Assembly (NCBI RefSeq): GCF_002074055.1 | Contig: NZ_CP014619.1 | Span: 1,426,001 to 1,490,000, forward strand | Reading direction: 5' to 3' | Length of the DNA: 64,000 bases | DNA from: Frondihabitans sp. 762G35 | GTDB lineage: Bacteria; Actinomycetota; Actinomycetes; Actinomycetales; Microbacteriaceae | Shown: in pieces, positions 1-7,761 of the stretch | How positions within the stretch are numbered: position 1 is the stretch's first letter | How the letters are laid out: each line of letters opens with the position of its first letter | Position numbers and translations under genes: made by a program | The notes under the pieces: model-generated | Database searches by the model: none | What the model saw: only the letters and a program-made list of their open reading frames with translations | What the model was told of the DNA's origin: nothing

Positions 1-1
1 C

Positions 2-649
2 GCGCGGGGCATCGACATCCGGCTCAAGACCACGATGCCCTCCTGCGAGAACGGCGACTGCGTCCTCAGCGACGGCGAGACGATCCCCGCCGGCACGATC
101 GTGTGGACGGCCGGCGTCAAGCCGAACCCGGCGCTCGACGCGACCGACCTCCCCCGCGGACCGAAGGGTCACGTCAACGCGAACGCGCGCCTCGAGGTCG
201 TCACCGACGAGGGCAAGCGCGTCGACGGCGTGTGGGCTCTGGGGGACAACGCGCAGGTTCCTGACCTGACCGCGGCCAAGCAGCCGGCCTACTACCCGCC
301 GAACGCTCAGAACGCGGTCCGCCAGGCCCGCACCGTCGCCGAGAACATCCTCGCGTCCATGGCCGGCGAGCCGCTGGCGGAGTACCGCCACGAGTCCGTC
401 GGGACCGTCGCCAGCTACGGCATCGGCAAGGGAGCGGCCCTGATCCAGGGCGTGCACCTCAAGAACGTCCTGGCGTGGCTCGCCCACCGCGGCTACCACC
501 TGCTGGCGATGCCGACCTACACGCGCAAGTGGCGCATCCTGACCGGCTGGATCACGAACTTCGTGAGCGGCCGCGACGAGACGACGCTGGAGAACCTCAC
601 CGACCCCCGGGCGTCCTTCGTGGCAGCCGCCGGAGGCGTCAAGGAGTAA
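2..649 (+). CDS. ndh: Type II NADH dehydrogenase, C-terminal part (5' end outside window)
   Basis: The reading frame is open from the window edge to TAA at 647-649, so only about the last 215 residues are present. The product resembles the C-terminal half of single-subunit NDH-2 flavoproteins, which pass electrons from NADH to menaquinone at the inner face of the membrane without pumping protons. The block VWALGDNA is the conserved FAD-contacting 'GD' motif of this two-Rossmann family, and AGVKPNP just before it is also typical. The hydrophobic and aromatic stretch near the end (AWLAHRGYHLL, then TYTRKWRILTGW) fits the C-terminal membrane-binding helices. A related NAD(P)H-dependent flavoprotein cannot be excluded because the N-terminal nucleotide sites are missing. 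A rho-independent terminator follows. Confidence 0.85.
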   Translation, partial: ARGIDIRLKTTMPSCENGDCVLSDGETIPAGTIVWTAGVKPNPALDATDLPRGPKGHVNANARLEVVTDEGKRVDGVWALGDNAQVPDLTAAKQPAYYPPNAQNAVRQARTVAENILASMAGEPLAEYRHESVGTVASYGIGKGAALIQGVHLKNVLAWLAHRGYHLLAMPTYTRKWRILTGWITNFVSGRDETTLENLTDPRASFVAAAGGVKE

Positions 650-674
650 TCGAGACACCTCTCGGCCACCGAGG

Positions 675-715
675 CCCCCGCTTGCTGTGCGAACCATAGT
701 GAGCGGGGGTTTCTT
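675..715 (+). terminator. Rho-independent terminator after ndh
   Basis: CCCCCGCT (675-682) is perfectly complementary to AGCGGGGG (702-709), and TTTCTT follows directly. It lies 25 nt after the ndh stop codon and so isolates ndh from the downstream glycan operon. Confidence 0.8.
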
Positions 716-1138
716 CTGTCAATCAGGGGATTTCGGGTGACGTTTCCCGTCCAGAGGGTCCGCCGCGTCTTTCCGAGATCACCCGTCTCACCCGTTGCAA
801 CCATTCGGGGTACACGAACTGCGGTCATTGGGGAGGACTCCCGTCCGGGGGGTCTCGACGACCCTCGACGGGGACCCCCCGATCGGCCCTGCGGTTGAGG
901 AACGGGCCCGGAACCCCGATCCCTGCAGGCATGGGGATCGAACGGGGTCCCGAACCGAACGGATCGGTCGCCCGACGACCGGAGCACCGCTCCGCCCCGA
1001 CGACTCCCCCGGGGCCTCCCGCACGCCTCACCCGGGCCACGGGTCCACTCACCCGTTTCGCTCACCCGACGAGGCACGAGCGGAGTCCCCCGAAATGGGG
1101 GCATGTGCTTCGTGTGTCGGATGCAATACCGTCAGAGC

Positions 1139-1239
1139 ACACCCGGTAGAACTGGGGAAGTACCACACCCGAAGAAACACCCGCGGTCCAGCCGCGGAAC
1201 ACCCGTAGAACACACCCGAAAAGCTGCACCCGACACCCG
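1139..1239. repeat. Cluster of ACACCCG heptamers upstream of glycan operon
   Basis: Six exact ACACCCG copies start at 1139, 1165, 1177, 1199, 1212 and 1233, with one GCACCCG at 1226. Start-to-start spacings are 26, 12, 22, 13, 14 and 7 bp. Three TCACCCG copies lie upstream at 1028, 1049 and 1062. Short motifs repeated on one strand at roughly helical-turn spacing suggest binding of an oligomeric regulator. This is inferred from pattern only. Confidence 0.6.
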
Positions 1240-1494
1240 AAATCGTCGACGCGCTCCGAGCCTCGAGACAAGCCGTACCCGACGGCCCCTCACCGGATCA
1301 GACATCGCGTCGTCGCCCGGGTGGACGACTGGAACCCGATCTCCGCTCGTCCACTCGAACCCGGCCGCCGATCACTCCCGAAAAGTGATCTGTCGGCACA
1401 GCGCCGCCTACCCGAACCTGAGATCCATGCTTACCCTGCAGCCCTCCCGTGCGCTTTCGCGTACCCACAGCCGCCCCGAATCGGTTGTGGAATC

Positions 1495-3051
1495 ATGACC
1501 GGCCTCGGCCGCGACATCGGCCAGACCCGCCGTGCCGCGTTCCCCGTGCCGGTGCGATCAGCGCAGGCGGAGTGGGCGGATCCAGGCGATCGGGTGGGCG
1601 GCGCCTCCGGAGTCGGCTGGGCGGTGCGCTACCGGCGCCGCCTCCTGGCCACGGACGCGATCATCGTCACCCTGAGCGTCGTCGTCGCCTCCTTCGTTGA
1701 GGCGTTCCGCGAGGGCCTCGACAAGACCGCGGCCGGCATCGCCGCGGCCGCTCCCGAGTCGGTCTTCGAATCGATCGGCTACCCCGTCGGGATCGGCGTC
1801 CTCTGGGCGCTCTGCCTGGCCGTCCACCGGACCCGCGACCTCGCCGTCGTCGGGACCGGCGCCGCCGAGTACAAGCGCGTCGTCAACGCCACCGTCCTGA
1901 CGTTCACCGTGATCGCCCTGATCATCTCGATCACCGGCCACCAGAGCATGCGGGCGTACTTCTTCGTCGCGCTGCCCGGGGGTGCGCTCGGCCTCATCGC
2001 GTCGCGCTTCACCCTCCGCCGGTGGCTCGTCCGCCAGCGCACGATGGGCAACTACCTGTCCCGCGCCGTCGTCGTCGGAAGTCGCGCCGACGTCCGCTAC
2101 GTCATCGACCGCATCGACGAGAAGCCCGGCGCGCTCTACGACGTCGTCGGAGCCGTCGTCGACGACGAGGACGTGTCCGGCATCTCCATCGGTCGACGCG
2201 TCGTCCCCGTGGTCGCGGGCCTCGACGACGTCTCTCGGGCCGTCTGGCGGATGAACGTCGAGAGCGTGATCGTCGCCGGCGATCCCCGCCACGGCACCGA
2301 CTACCTCCGCGACCTCGGCTGGAGCCTCGAGGGTCGGGCGACGGAGCTCGTGATCGCCTCGCGGCTCGCGAACGTCGCCGGTCCCCGGATCCACTTCCGT
2401 CCCGTCGAGGGCCTTCCCCTGATGCACGTCGAGCTGCCGCAGTTCGACGGGCCGAAGCACCTCATGAAGCGCGCCACGGACGTCGTCCTGTCCGGGATCG
2501 CCGTCCTCCTGGCCCTTCCCGTGCTCGCCGTCATCGCGATGCTGGTGCGTCTCGACAGCGACGGCCCGGTCCTCTTCCGTCAGGAGCGCGTCGGTCGCGA
2601 CGGCCAGCGCTTCACGATGCTGAAGTTCCGCACGATGGTCGTCGACGCGGAGGAGCGCCTCGCCGCGCTGCAGTCGCAGTCCGAGGGCGCCGGCCTCCTG
2701 TTCAAGATGCGCGACGACCCGCGGGTGACCCGGGTCGGCCGGATCCTGCGCCGCTACTCGCTCGACGAGCTGCCCCAGCTGTTCAACATCCTCGGCGGCT
2801 CGATGAGCATCGTCGGACCGCGCCCGCCGCTCCCCCGCGAGGTCGAGGGCTACGCCGATCACGTCCACCGCCGCCTCTACATCAAGCCCGGACTGACCGG
2901 GATGTGGCAGGTGAACGGACGCAGCGACCTCAGCTGGGAGGAGAGCGTCCGCCTCGACCTCTACTACGTCGAGAACTGGTCGATGACCGTCGACTTCGTC
3001 CTGATGTGGCGCACCGTGAAAGTCATCCTGAAACCGACGGGAGCCTACTGA
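1495..3051 (+). CDS. Polyprenyl-phosphate hexose-1-phosphate transferase (WcaJ/CpsE-like)
   Basis: Membrane enzyme expected to start a lipid-linked glycan by moving a sugar 1-phosphate from a nucleotide sugar onto undecaprenyl phosphate. The 518-residue protein has four N-terminal membrane segments (about 50-68, 95-115, 135-152, 158-178), a cytoplasmic Rossmann-like middle part, a further hydrophobic segment near 330-350 and a C-terminal bacterial sugar transferase domain (about 325-518). Domain hallmarks are KRATDVV, the QERVGR...FTMLKFRTM block, SLDELPQ with Asp424 and GPRPP. The ATG at 1495 is chosen because the product then begins just before the first membrane segment; an upstream in-frame extension looks non-coding, and the ribosome site is weak. 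The stop overlaps the next ATG by one base, so translation is probably coupled. The sugar transferred cannot be read from sequence. Confidence 0.9.
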   Translation: MTGLGRDIGQTRRAAFPVPVRSAQAEWADPGDRVGGASGVGWAVRYRRRLLATDAIIVTLSVVVASFVEAFREGLDKTAAGIAAAAPESVFESIGYPVGIGVLWALCLAVHRTRDLAVVGTGAAEYKRVVNATVLTFTVIALIISITGHQSMRAYFFVALPGGALGLIASRFTLRRWLVRQRTMGNYLSRAVVVGSRADVRYVIDRIDEKPGALYDVVGAVVDDEDVSGISIGRRVVPVVAGLDDVSRAVWRMNVESVIVAGDPRHGTDYLRDLGWSLEGRATELVIASRLANVAGPRIHFRPVEGLPLMHVELPQFDGPKHLMKRATDVVLSGIAVLLALPVLAVIAMLVRLDSDGPVLFRQERVGRDGQRFTMLKFRTMVVDAEERLAALQSQSEGAGLLFKMRDDPRVTRVGRILRRYSLDELPQLFNILGGSMSIVGPRPPLPREVEGYADHVHRRLYIKPGLTGMWQVNGRSDLSWEESVRLDLYYVENWSMTVDFVLMWRTVKVILKPTGAY

Positions 3052-4247
3052 TGAGCGAATCGACGACCGAGCGAGAGATCGACCGCCCCGTCACCCGGCA
3101 CGGCGCTCGTCGCAGCCGCGTCCTTGTCGTGCACTCCTCGGACGAGATGTACGGGTCCGACCGCATCGTCCTCGAAGTGGTCTCCGAACTCGTCTCCACG
3201 GACGACCTCGACGTGACGGTCTGGCTCCCCACCGACGTGGAGCCCGGCCGTCTCGGCCCGCTGCTCAGCGAGCTCGGCGCGAGGGTGGAGCGGCACCCGC
3301 TCCCCATCCTGCGCCGCATGAAGCTGACGCCGGGAGGCTTTCTCCGCCTCGGACGCGATGCCGTCCGGACGCTGGCCCGACTCCAGGGACGCCACTTCGA
3401 TCTCGTCTACTGCGCCACGAGCGCCTGTCTCCCCGTCGCCCCGCTGGCCCGCCTCGTCGGGATCCGCCGGGTCGTCGGTCACCTCCAAGAACCATGGGGT
3501 GCGAAGGACCGGGTAGGTCTTCGCCCCCTGGCGCGCGCGTGCACGGCCCTCGTGGCCGTCTCGCGCTCGGTCCTCGGCGCGTCGGGTCTCGCCGAGGACG
3601 CGCGGGCGGTGGTGGTACACAACGGGGTACCCCACCGCTCGCGTGATCTTCCCGCCGAGGCTCCGGCGCACCCGCGACCGCACTACGTCGTCGCCAGCCG
3701 CTGGAACCCGCACAAGGGCCACGCGACCCTCCTCCGGGCCTGGGAGAAGGCAGGATGCCCGGGCGAGCTCGTCATCCTCGGCGCCGCTCCCGAGGTGGGT
3801 CTCGGCGTCGACGTGCCCGAGCTCGTCGCCCGCCACGTGTCGCGGCCCGAGACCGTCGTCGTCGTCGGCGAGGTCGACGACGCCACCCCGTACCTGCAGG
3901 CCGCCGACGCCGTCATCCTGCCGACCGACACGCTCGAGGGCTTCGGCCTCGTCGCCGTCGAGGCCTTCAGCGAGGGTCGCGCCGTGATCGCCAGCCGCTC
4001 GGGCGGGCCCGAGGAGGTCATCCGAGAGGGCGAGACCGGCTGGCTGTTCGACTGCCGCGACGTCGATGCACTCGCCCACCTGCTGGCGTCCCTCGACGTC
4101 GCGACGCTCGCGGAGGCCGGCAAGCGCGCCCAGCAGGCGTACCTCGACGAGTTCACCCCCGAGCGCATGCGTCGTCGCATCAGCGCCGTCGTCGACGGCG
4201 AACTCCACGGTCGTGCCGCGGCACGGTCGCTGGCGGTGGCCTCGTGA
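3051..4247 (+). CDS. Glycosyltransferase family 4 protein
   Basis: A 398-residue GT-B fold transferase, probably cytoplasmic, that would add a sugar to the lipid-linked acceptor made by the preceding enzyme. RVLVVHSSDEMYGSDRI near the N terminus is the acceptor-side start typical of GT4. The C-terminal donor domain shows the E-x7-E motif EGFGLVAVE (Glu296 to Glu304), followed by SGGPEEVI and GETGWLF. The start ATG overlaps the upstream stop (TGATG), and the stop overlaps the next GTG, so it is embedded in the operon. Donor and linkage are unknown. Confidence 0.88.
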   Translation: MSESTTEREIDRPVTRHGARRSRVLVVHSSDEMYGSDRIVLEVVSELVSTDDLDVTVWLPTDVEPGRLGPLLSELGARVERHPLPILRRMKLTPGGFLRLGRDAVRTLARLQGRHFDLVYCATSACLPVAPLARLVGIRRVVGHLQEPWGAKDRVGLRPLARACTALVAVSRSVLGASGLAEDARAVVVHNGVPHRSRDLPAEAPAHPRPHYVVASRWNPHKGHATLLRAWEKAGCPGELVILGAAPEVGLGVDVPELVARHVSRPETVVVVGEVDDATPYLQAADAVILPTDTLEGFGLVAVEAFSEGRAVIASRSGGPEEVIREGETGWLFDCRDVDALAHLLASLDVATLAEAGKRAQQAYLDEFTPERMRRRISAVVDGELHGRAAARSLAVAS

Positions 4248-5026
4248 GCGCCACCTCCACCTCCTCGCGGACACCGCAGGAGTCTTACTCGCAGTCCCTC
4301 GCCCGCCTCGCCTCCGCCCAGAAGTCGTCGAGCGGCGCCCCGGCGTACTCGCGCTTCGTCAACCGGCGCCTCGGGCGCTACTTGGCGGCCCTCGCCTACC
4401 AGCTCGGGGCGACGCCGAACCAGGTGACCGCCGTCAGCGCGCTGTTCACGTTCGCGGGCATCGCGGTGATCGCGTTCGTTCCCGTGTCGGTCCTCGGTGC
4501 CGTGGCCGTCGTGCTCCTGCTCGTCGCCGGTTACGCCCTCGACTCCGCCGACGGCCAGCTGGCGCGCCTCCGCGGAGGCGGCAGCCCGTCGGGCGAATGG
4601 CTCGATCACGTGATCGACGCGACCAAGATCGGCACGCTCCACCTGGCGGTGTTCCTGAGCTTCCTGCGCGCGCCCCAGGGCCGCGAGGCCGTCCTCGGCG
4701 TGCCGCTGGTCTACATGGTCGTGGCCGCCGTCGCCTTCTTCGCCATCGTGCTGACCGACCTCCTGCGCCGCGCCGAGAACGTGCGCACCGGCGTGCCGAC
4801 GCGCGGGAGCCGCTCGACCAGCGCCCTCTACTCCCTCGCCGTCGTGCCGACCGACTACGGCCTGATGTGCCTGTCGTTCATCCTGCTGGCCTGGCCTCTC
4901 GGCTTCACGGTCGTCTACCTGGCGTTCTTCGCCGCCAACACGCTCTACCTCGTGCTCGCGCTCCCGAAGTGGTTCCGTGAGCTCAAGGGCCTCGGCGAGC
5001 TGCCCTCCCGCGAGGACCGCCCGTGA
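4244..5026 (+). CDS. CDP-alcohol phosphatidyltransferase family membrane protein
   Basis: A 260-residue integral membrane enzyme of the family that transfers a phospho-alcohol or phosphatidyl group from a CDP-linked donor. The full catalytic signature D-x2-DG-x2-AR-x8-G-x3-D-x3-D is present: Asp100, Asp103-Gly104, Ala107-Arg108, Gly117, Asp121 and Asp125. Hydrophobic segments lie at about 65-98, 133-148, 160-178 and 205-245. It begins at a GTG overlapping the upstream stop by four bases (GTGA). A cytidylyltransferase two genes downstream could make its CDP-activated substrate. This suggests attachment of phosphoglycerol or a similar group to the glycan or lipid, rather than ordinary phospholipid synthesis. 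That role is inferred from context. Confidence 0.85.
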   Translation: MSATSTSSRTPQESYSQSLARLASAQKSSSGAPAYSRFVNRRLGRYLAALAYQLGATPNQVTAVSALFTFAGIAVIAFVPVSVLGAVAVVLLLVAGYALDSADGQLARLRGGGSPSGEWLDHVIDATKIGTLHLAVFLSFLRAPQGREAVLGVPLVYMVVAAVAFFAIVLTDLLRRAENVRTGVPTRGSRSTSALYSLAVVPTDYGLMCLSFILLAWPLGFTVVYLAFFAANTLYLVLALPKWFRELKGLGELPSREDRP

Positions 5027-6141
5027 CCGGCCCCGCGCGGGACCGGTCGGGCATCTTCGACGTCGCGGCGCAGCTGCGCCGGCGCTGGGCCGTGCTCGCA
5101 GGATCCGCGCTCATCGGCCTCGTCGTGGGCGTCGCGGCCCTCCAGGTCGTGCCCCGCGGGACCGCGCCGGTCGACGCGCCCAACGCCGTCGTGGCCGTCG
5201 TCCTGCTCGTCTTCGTGGCCCTCGGCATCGCGGGAGGGGCCGTCGTCGGGCTCGTGCTCGTCCACCTCCACCCGAGGGTCACGACCGTCGACGACGTCCG
5301 CCGCGTGACCGGTCTGCCGGTCGTCGCGCTCCTGCCCGCCGCGACCATCGACCCGGACGACGTCGACGACAGCGCCTTCGGCCAGCGGGGGTCGTCGCGC
5401 CGCATGCGCACGTCCCTCCGCGAGGGTCTGCTCAACACGCGAGCCCTCTTCGGCGGCGCCCTGCCCGAGCGGATCGTCATCGCCCGCACCGACAGCGTCG
5501 CCGAGACCTCCGGCGTCGACGCGGGCCTCGCCCGCGCTCTCGTCGAGAGCGGGTACGTCCCCGCGCTCGTGCGCACCGACTTCGAGAGCAGGATGCTCGC
5601 CGGCGAGTCACCCCTCGTCGAGGAGCCCCTCGGCCAGACGACACGCCCGGACTCGCACGGCTACGAGCGTCTCGGCGTCAGCGACCGCGTCTCCTCCGCG
5701 CGGCCCGCGGACCGCCTCCACGAGGTCGACCGGTTCCTCGGCGCCCTCGGGGAGCGCTACGACGTCACGGTCTCGCAGGCCGCCAGCAACTCGCTCCCCG
5801 TCCCGCTCCGGAGCATCGCTCCCGCGGCCTCGGCCGTGCTCCTCGTGGTCCGGTCCAACCGGACGACGGTGGAGTCGCTCGTGTCGCTCTACGCCGAGCT
5901 GATCGCCCTCGACGTCGAGCCGCTCGGCGTCGTGATGACCGCGGTCGCTCCGCGCCACCGTGTTCTGCTGCGCCGCACGTGGATGCCCACCGACTTCCGA
6001 GACGCCTCCGCGGGCTCACGGGTCGAGACGTCGTTCCGCGCCGCGTCCTCGGCTCCCGCCCCGGTGCCCGCTCCGGTGCGCAGCGGCTTCTCGATCGCCG
6101 ACCTCGCGCGACCCCTCGACGACAGGAAGGATCCGTCATGA
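5023..6141 (+). CDS. Degenerate Wzz / bacterial tyrosine kinase-like membrane protein
   Basis: A 372-residue protein with two membrane segments (about 23-43 and 55-82) and a cytoplasmic domain resembling the BY-kinase part of polysaccharide co-polymerases. The C-terminal core SAVLLVVRSNRTTVESL...LDVEPLGVVMT (about 270-306) matches the end of that fold. The usual large extracytoplasmic loop between the two membrane segments is almost absent. In the P-loop position (about 150-176) the protein reads RIVIARTDSVAETSGVDAGL, with no GKS/T Walker A motif, and LVRTD replaces the usual LVDAD (Walker A'). Kinase activity is therefore unlikely, and a scaffolding or chain-length role fits better. The GTG start overlaps the previous stop by four bases. 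Confidence 0.7.
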   Translation: MTGPARDRSGIFDVAAQLRRRWAVLAGSALIGLVVGVAALQVVPRGTAPVDAPNAVVAVVLLVFVALGIAGGAVVGLVLVHLHPRVTTVDDVRRVTGLPVVALLPAATIDPDDVDDSAFGQRGSSRRMRTSLREGLLNTRALFGGALPERIVIARTDSVAETSGVDAGLARALVESGYVPALVRTDFESRMLAGESPLVEEPLGQTTRPDSHGYERLGVSDRVSSARPADRLHEVDRFLGALGERYDVTVSQAASNSLPVPLRSIAPAASAVLLVVRSNRTTVESLVSLYAELIALDVEPLGVVMTAVAPRHRVLLRRTWMPTDFRDASAGSRVETSFRAASSAPAPVPAPVRSGFSIADLARPLDDRKDPS

Positions 6142-6605
6142 CGTCTCTTACCCCCTCCTCCCCCCGGGTCGGCTACGCCGCCGGCGCGTACGACCTGTTC
6201 CACATCGGCCACCTCAACCTGCTCCGCCACGCGAAGAGCCAGTGCGACGAGCTGATCGCCGGGGTGGTCTCCGACGAGATGCTCCAGCTCACCAAGAGCA
6301 TGTCGCCGATGGTGCCCCTCGCGGAACGCCTCGAGATCGTCAGCCACATCGACTTCGTCGACCGCGCCTACGCCGAGACCGTGCCGGACAAGCTCGACGT
6401 GTGGCGGGAGCTCCGCTTCGACGTGTTCTTCAAGGGCGACGACTGGCGCGGCACGGAGAAGGGCCTGCGGCTCGAGCGGGAGTTCGCCGCCGTCGGGGTC
6501 GAGGTCGTGTACTTCCCCTACACGATGTCGACGTCGAGCACCGTCCTCCGCCGAGCCGTCTCTCGGCTCGACGACGCCGACGCGGCGTCCGCGGGCGGTC
6601 GGTAG
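6138..6605 (+). CDS. Adenylyl/cytidylyltransferase, glycerol-3-phosphate cytidylyltransferase-like
   Basis: A 155-residue nucleotidyltransferase of the HxGH class, similar in length to TagD/GCT. YAAGAYDLFHIGHLNLL places the nucleotide-binding HIGH at 22-25, and the second signature region appears as TMSTSSTVLRR close to the C terminus. It would activate a phospho-alcohol with CTP, for example to CDP-glycerol, in the cytoplasm. The ATG overlaps the upstream stop (ATGA), which ends a five-gene chain of 1-4-nt overlaps. Pairing with the CDP-alcohol transferase at 4244 strongly suggests one supplies the other. The real alcohol (glycerol, ribitol or another) cannot be determined here. Confidence 0.85.
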   Translation: MTSLTPSSPRVGYAAGAYDLFHIGHLNLLRHAKSQCDELIAGVVSDEMLQLTKSMSPMVPLAERLEIVSHIDFVDRAYAETVPDKLDVWRELRFDVFFKGDDWRGTEKGLRLEREFAAVGVEVVYFPYTMSTSSTVLRRAVSRLDDADAASAGGR

Positions 6606-6615
6606 CGACTCCGGC

Positions 6616-6723
6616 GGGTTCGCCTCGCGCCCGGGTTCGCCTCGCGCCCGGGTTCGCCTCGCGCCCGGCGCCGTCTCGTGGTCGGCATCGTCTCGTCGTC
6701 GGCTTCGTCTCGTGGTCGGCATC
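6616..6723. repeat. Two adjacent sets of 17-bp tandem repeats
   Basis: Three perfect head-to-tail copies of GGGTTCGCCTCGCGCCC occupy 6616-6666. Six bases later, three copies of a second 17-mer, GTCTCGTGGTCGGCATC, occupy 6673-6723; the middle copy differs at two positions. The set lies just after the glycan operon. No unit is clearly part of a gene. Equal unit length in two unrelated sequences is unusual. Confidence 0.85.
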
Positions 6724-6813
6724 GTTCCTCCACAGGCGGCGCTGGCGCGCAGGATGCCCGGGGCCCTGTGGAGAACAGCGTCGCGCCTCGCCCCCGTGAC
6801 CGATGCTCGTCGC

Positions 6814-7500
6814 ATGACACTCACCGCACCCTCCAACGCCTCCCGCCCCGTCGCGTCGTCGTCCCCGTCGTCGTCTCCCTCTTCAGGGTCCTCCTCGGCG
6901 ATTCCTTCTCCGTCGCCCGACTCCTCGACCTTCGACTCCCACCGACCGCTGTCCACGCGCTGCGACCTCGACGCCCGCGTCCGGCAGCTGGTGCCGTGCG
7001 CCGTGCAGCGGCAGCTGTGGCTCCTGCTGCTCGACGCCGACGACGTGCAGCTCCCGGTCATGGTCCCCCTGGGTGACATCCCCCTCCGGGGAGGCAGCGC
7101 CGACGGCGAGGGTCTGATCGAGATGCTGCGCTCGCTCGCGCGCGAGTTCGCGGCGGCGTCCTTCGTCTTCATCCTGGAGCGCCCCGGTCCGCCGTCACCG
7201 CGCTACGACGACCGCCTCTGGCTGACGATGCTGCTCACCATCGGTCCGACCGAGACGTTCGGCGTCCGGGCGGCCTTCCTGGCCCACGACGCCGGGATCA
7301 CCGGCTACGACGTCGGCGATCTGCCCGATCTCGCCCCCGCTCCGACTGCCGGGTGCGGCGCCTCCGCATCCCGGGCGCTCGTGCAGGACGAATGCTGCGC
7401 CCGCTGTGCACCGGGCGCCGACGTCCGGCCGATTCAGGCGTCCTCGGACGAGTCCCGGTGCCGCCACCAGGCCGTCTCGGCGAGTTCCTTCGAGGTGTAG
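6814..7500 (+). CDS. Hypothetical protein with Ser-rich N terminus
   Basis: A 228-residue protein of unknown function. Residues 1 to about 45 are low-complexity Ser/Pro. About 50-165 look like a compact soluble domain with the block RQLWLLLLDADDVQLP and a later DDRLWLTMLLTIGPTE. I recall similar uncharacterised proteins in actinobacteria but can name no function. The ATG at 6814 is chosen because the upstream frame runs through 17-bp repeats; GATGCT lies six bases before it as a possible leaderless -10. The last 60 or so residues are Cys/Ala-rich and overlap the opposite-strand gene at 7434-7643, so the natural C terminus may have been lost to a frameshift. Confidence 0.55.
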   Translation: MTLTAPSNASRPVASSSPSSSPSSGSSSAIPSPSPDSSTFDSHRPLSTRCDLDARVRQLVPCAVQRQLWLLLLDADDVQLPVMVPLGDIPLRGGSADGEGLIEMLRSLAREFAAASFVFILERPGPPSPRYDDRLWLTMLLTIGPTETFGVRAAFLAHDAGITGYDVGDLPDLAPAPTAGCGASASRALVQDECCARCAPGADVRPIQASSDESRCRHQAVSASSFEV

Positions 7501-7643
7501 ACCCCGAGCGGGTGCCGCTCCGACTCGACGAGAGACCACGCGGTGAGCTTGTATCCGCGCGCGAAGGCCTCGACGAGCGCCTCGGGCGGGCTCGAGTCGT
7601 GCCGGCGGACGAGCCAGCTGTCGGGTCCGCTTTCGTCGAGCAT
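7434..7643 (-). CDS. Small hypothetical protein (69 aa)
   Basis: A 69-residue protein starting MLDESGPDSWLVRRHDSS and ending in TAWWRHRDSSEDA. Its composition is balanced and protein-like, with alternating hydrophobic positions (LVEAFARGYKLTAWSLVESE), unlike the Arg/Pro-rich shadow frames around it. Support for the start is a TACGAT hexamer six bases upstream of the ATG, the same leaderless layout as other genes in this window. It converges with and overlaps the end of 6814-7500 by 67 bp. No family or function recognised. Confidence 0.6.
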   Translation of the reverse strand: MLDESGPDSWLVRRHDSSPPEALVEAFARGYKLTAWSLVESERHPLGVYTSKELAETAWWRHRDSSEDA

Positions 7644-7649
7644 CCTGCG

Positions 7650-7655
7650 ATCGTA
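7650..7655 (-). promoter_or_regulatory. Candidate -10 (TACGAT), leaderless start for 7434-7643
   Basis: TACGAT on the minus strand ends six bases before the ATG at 7643, so transcription would start at or next to the start codon. No clear -35 is seen. Confidence 0.45.
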
Positions 7656-7761
7656 CTGGCTGGGCGCGGGGTCGCCCTCTGCGGTGGGCGACCGGCCTGG
7701 TCGGCGCCCGGGTCGCTGCACTTTCGTGTCGGCCCCGGCGGCGGGCGGCCCCGCGCGCGCT

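Larger units (their letters stand above)
650..1494. other. Long non-coding stretch upstream of glycan operon
   Basis: This 845-bp interval carries no convincing gene. Short open frames exist in several frames, but they are rich in Arg and Pro, match no family I recognise and lack ribosome-binding sites. Apart from the ndh terminator, its main content is repeated CACCCG-type heptamers: isolated TCACCCG copies at 1028-1034, 1049-1055 and 1062-1068, and a dense ACACCCG cluster at 1139-1239. I see no tRNA or known structured RNA. The likeliest role is a long regulatory leader for the operon starting at 1495. Confidence 0.6.

Noticed and set aside
650-1494. Small genes in the leader of the glycan operon
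   Set aside because: Overlapping open frames are Arg/Pro-rich, lack ribosome sites and leaderless hexamers, and resemble no known protein.
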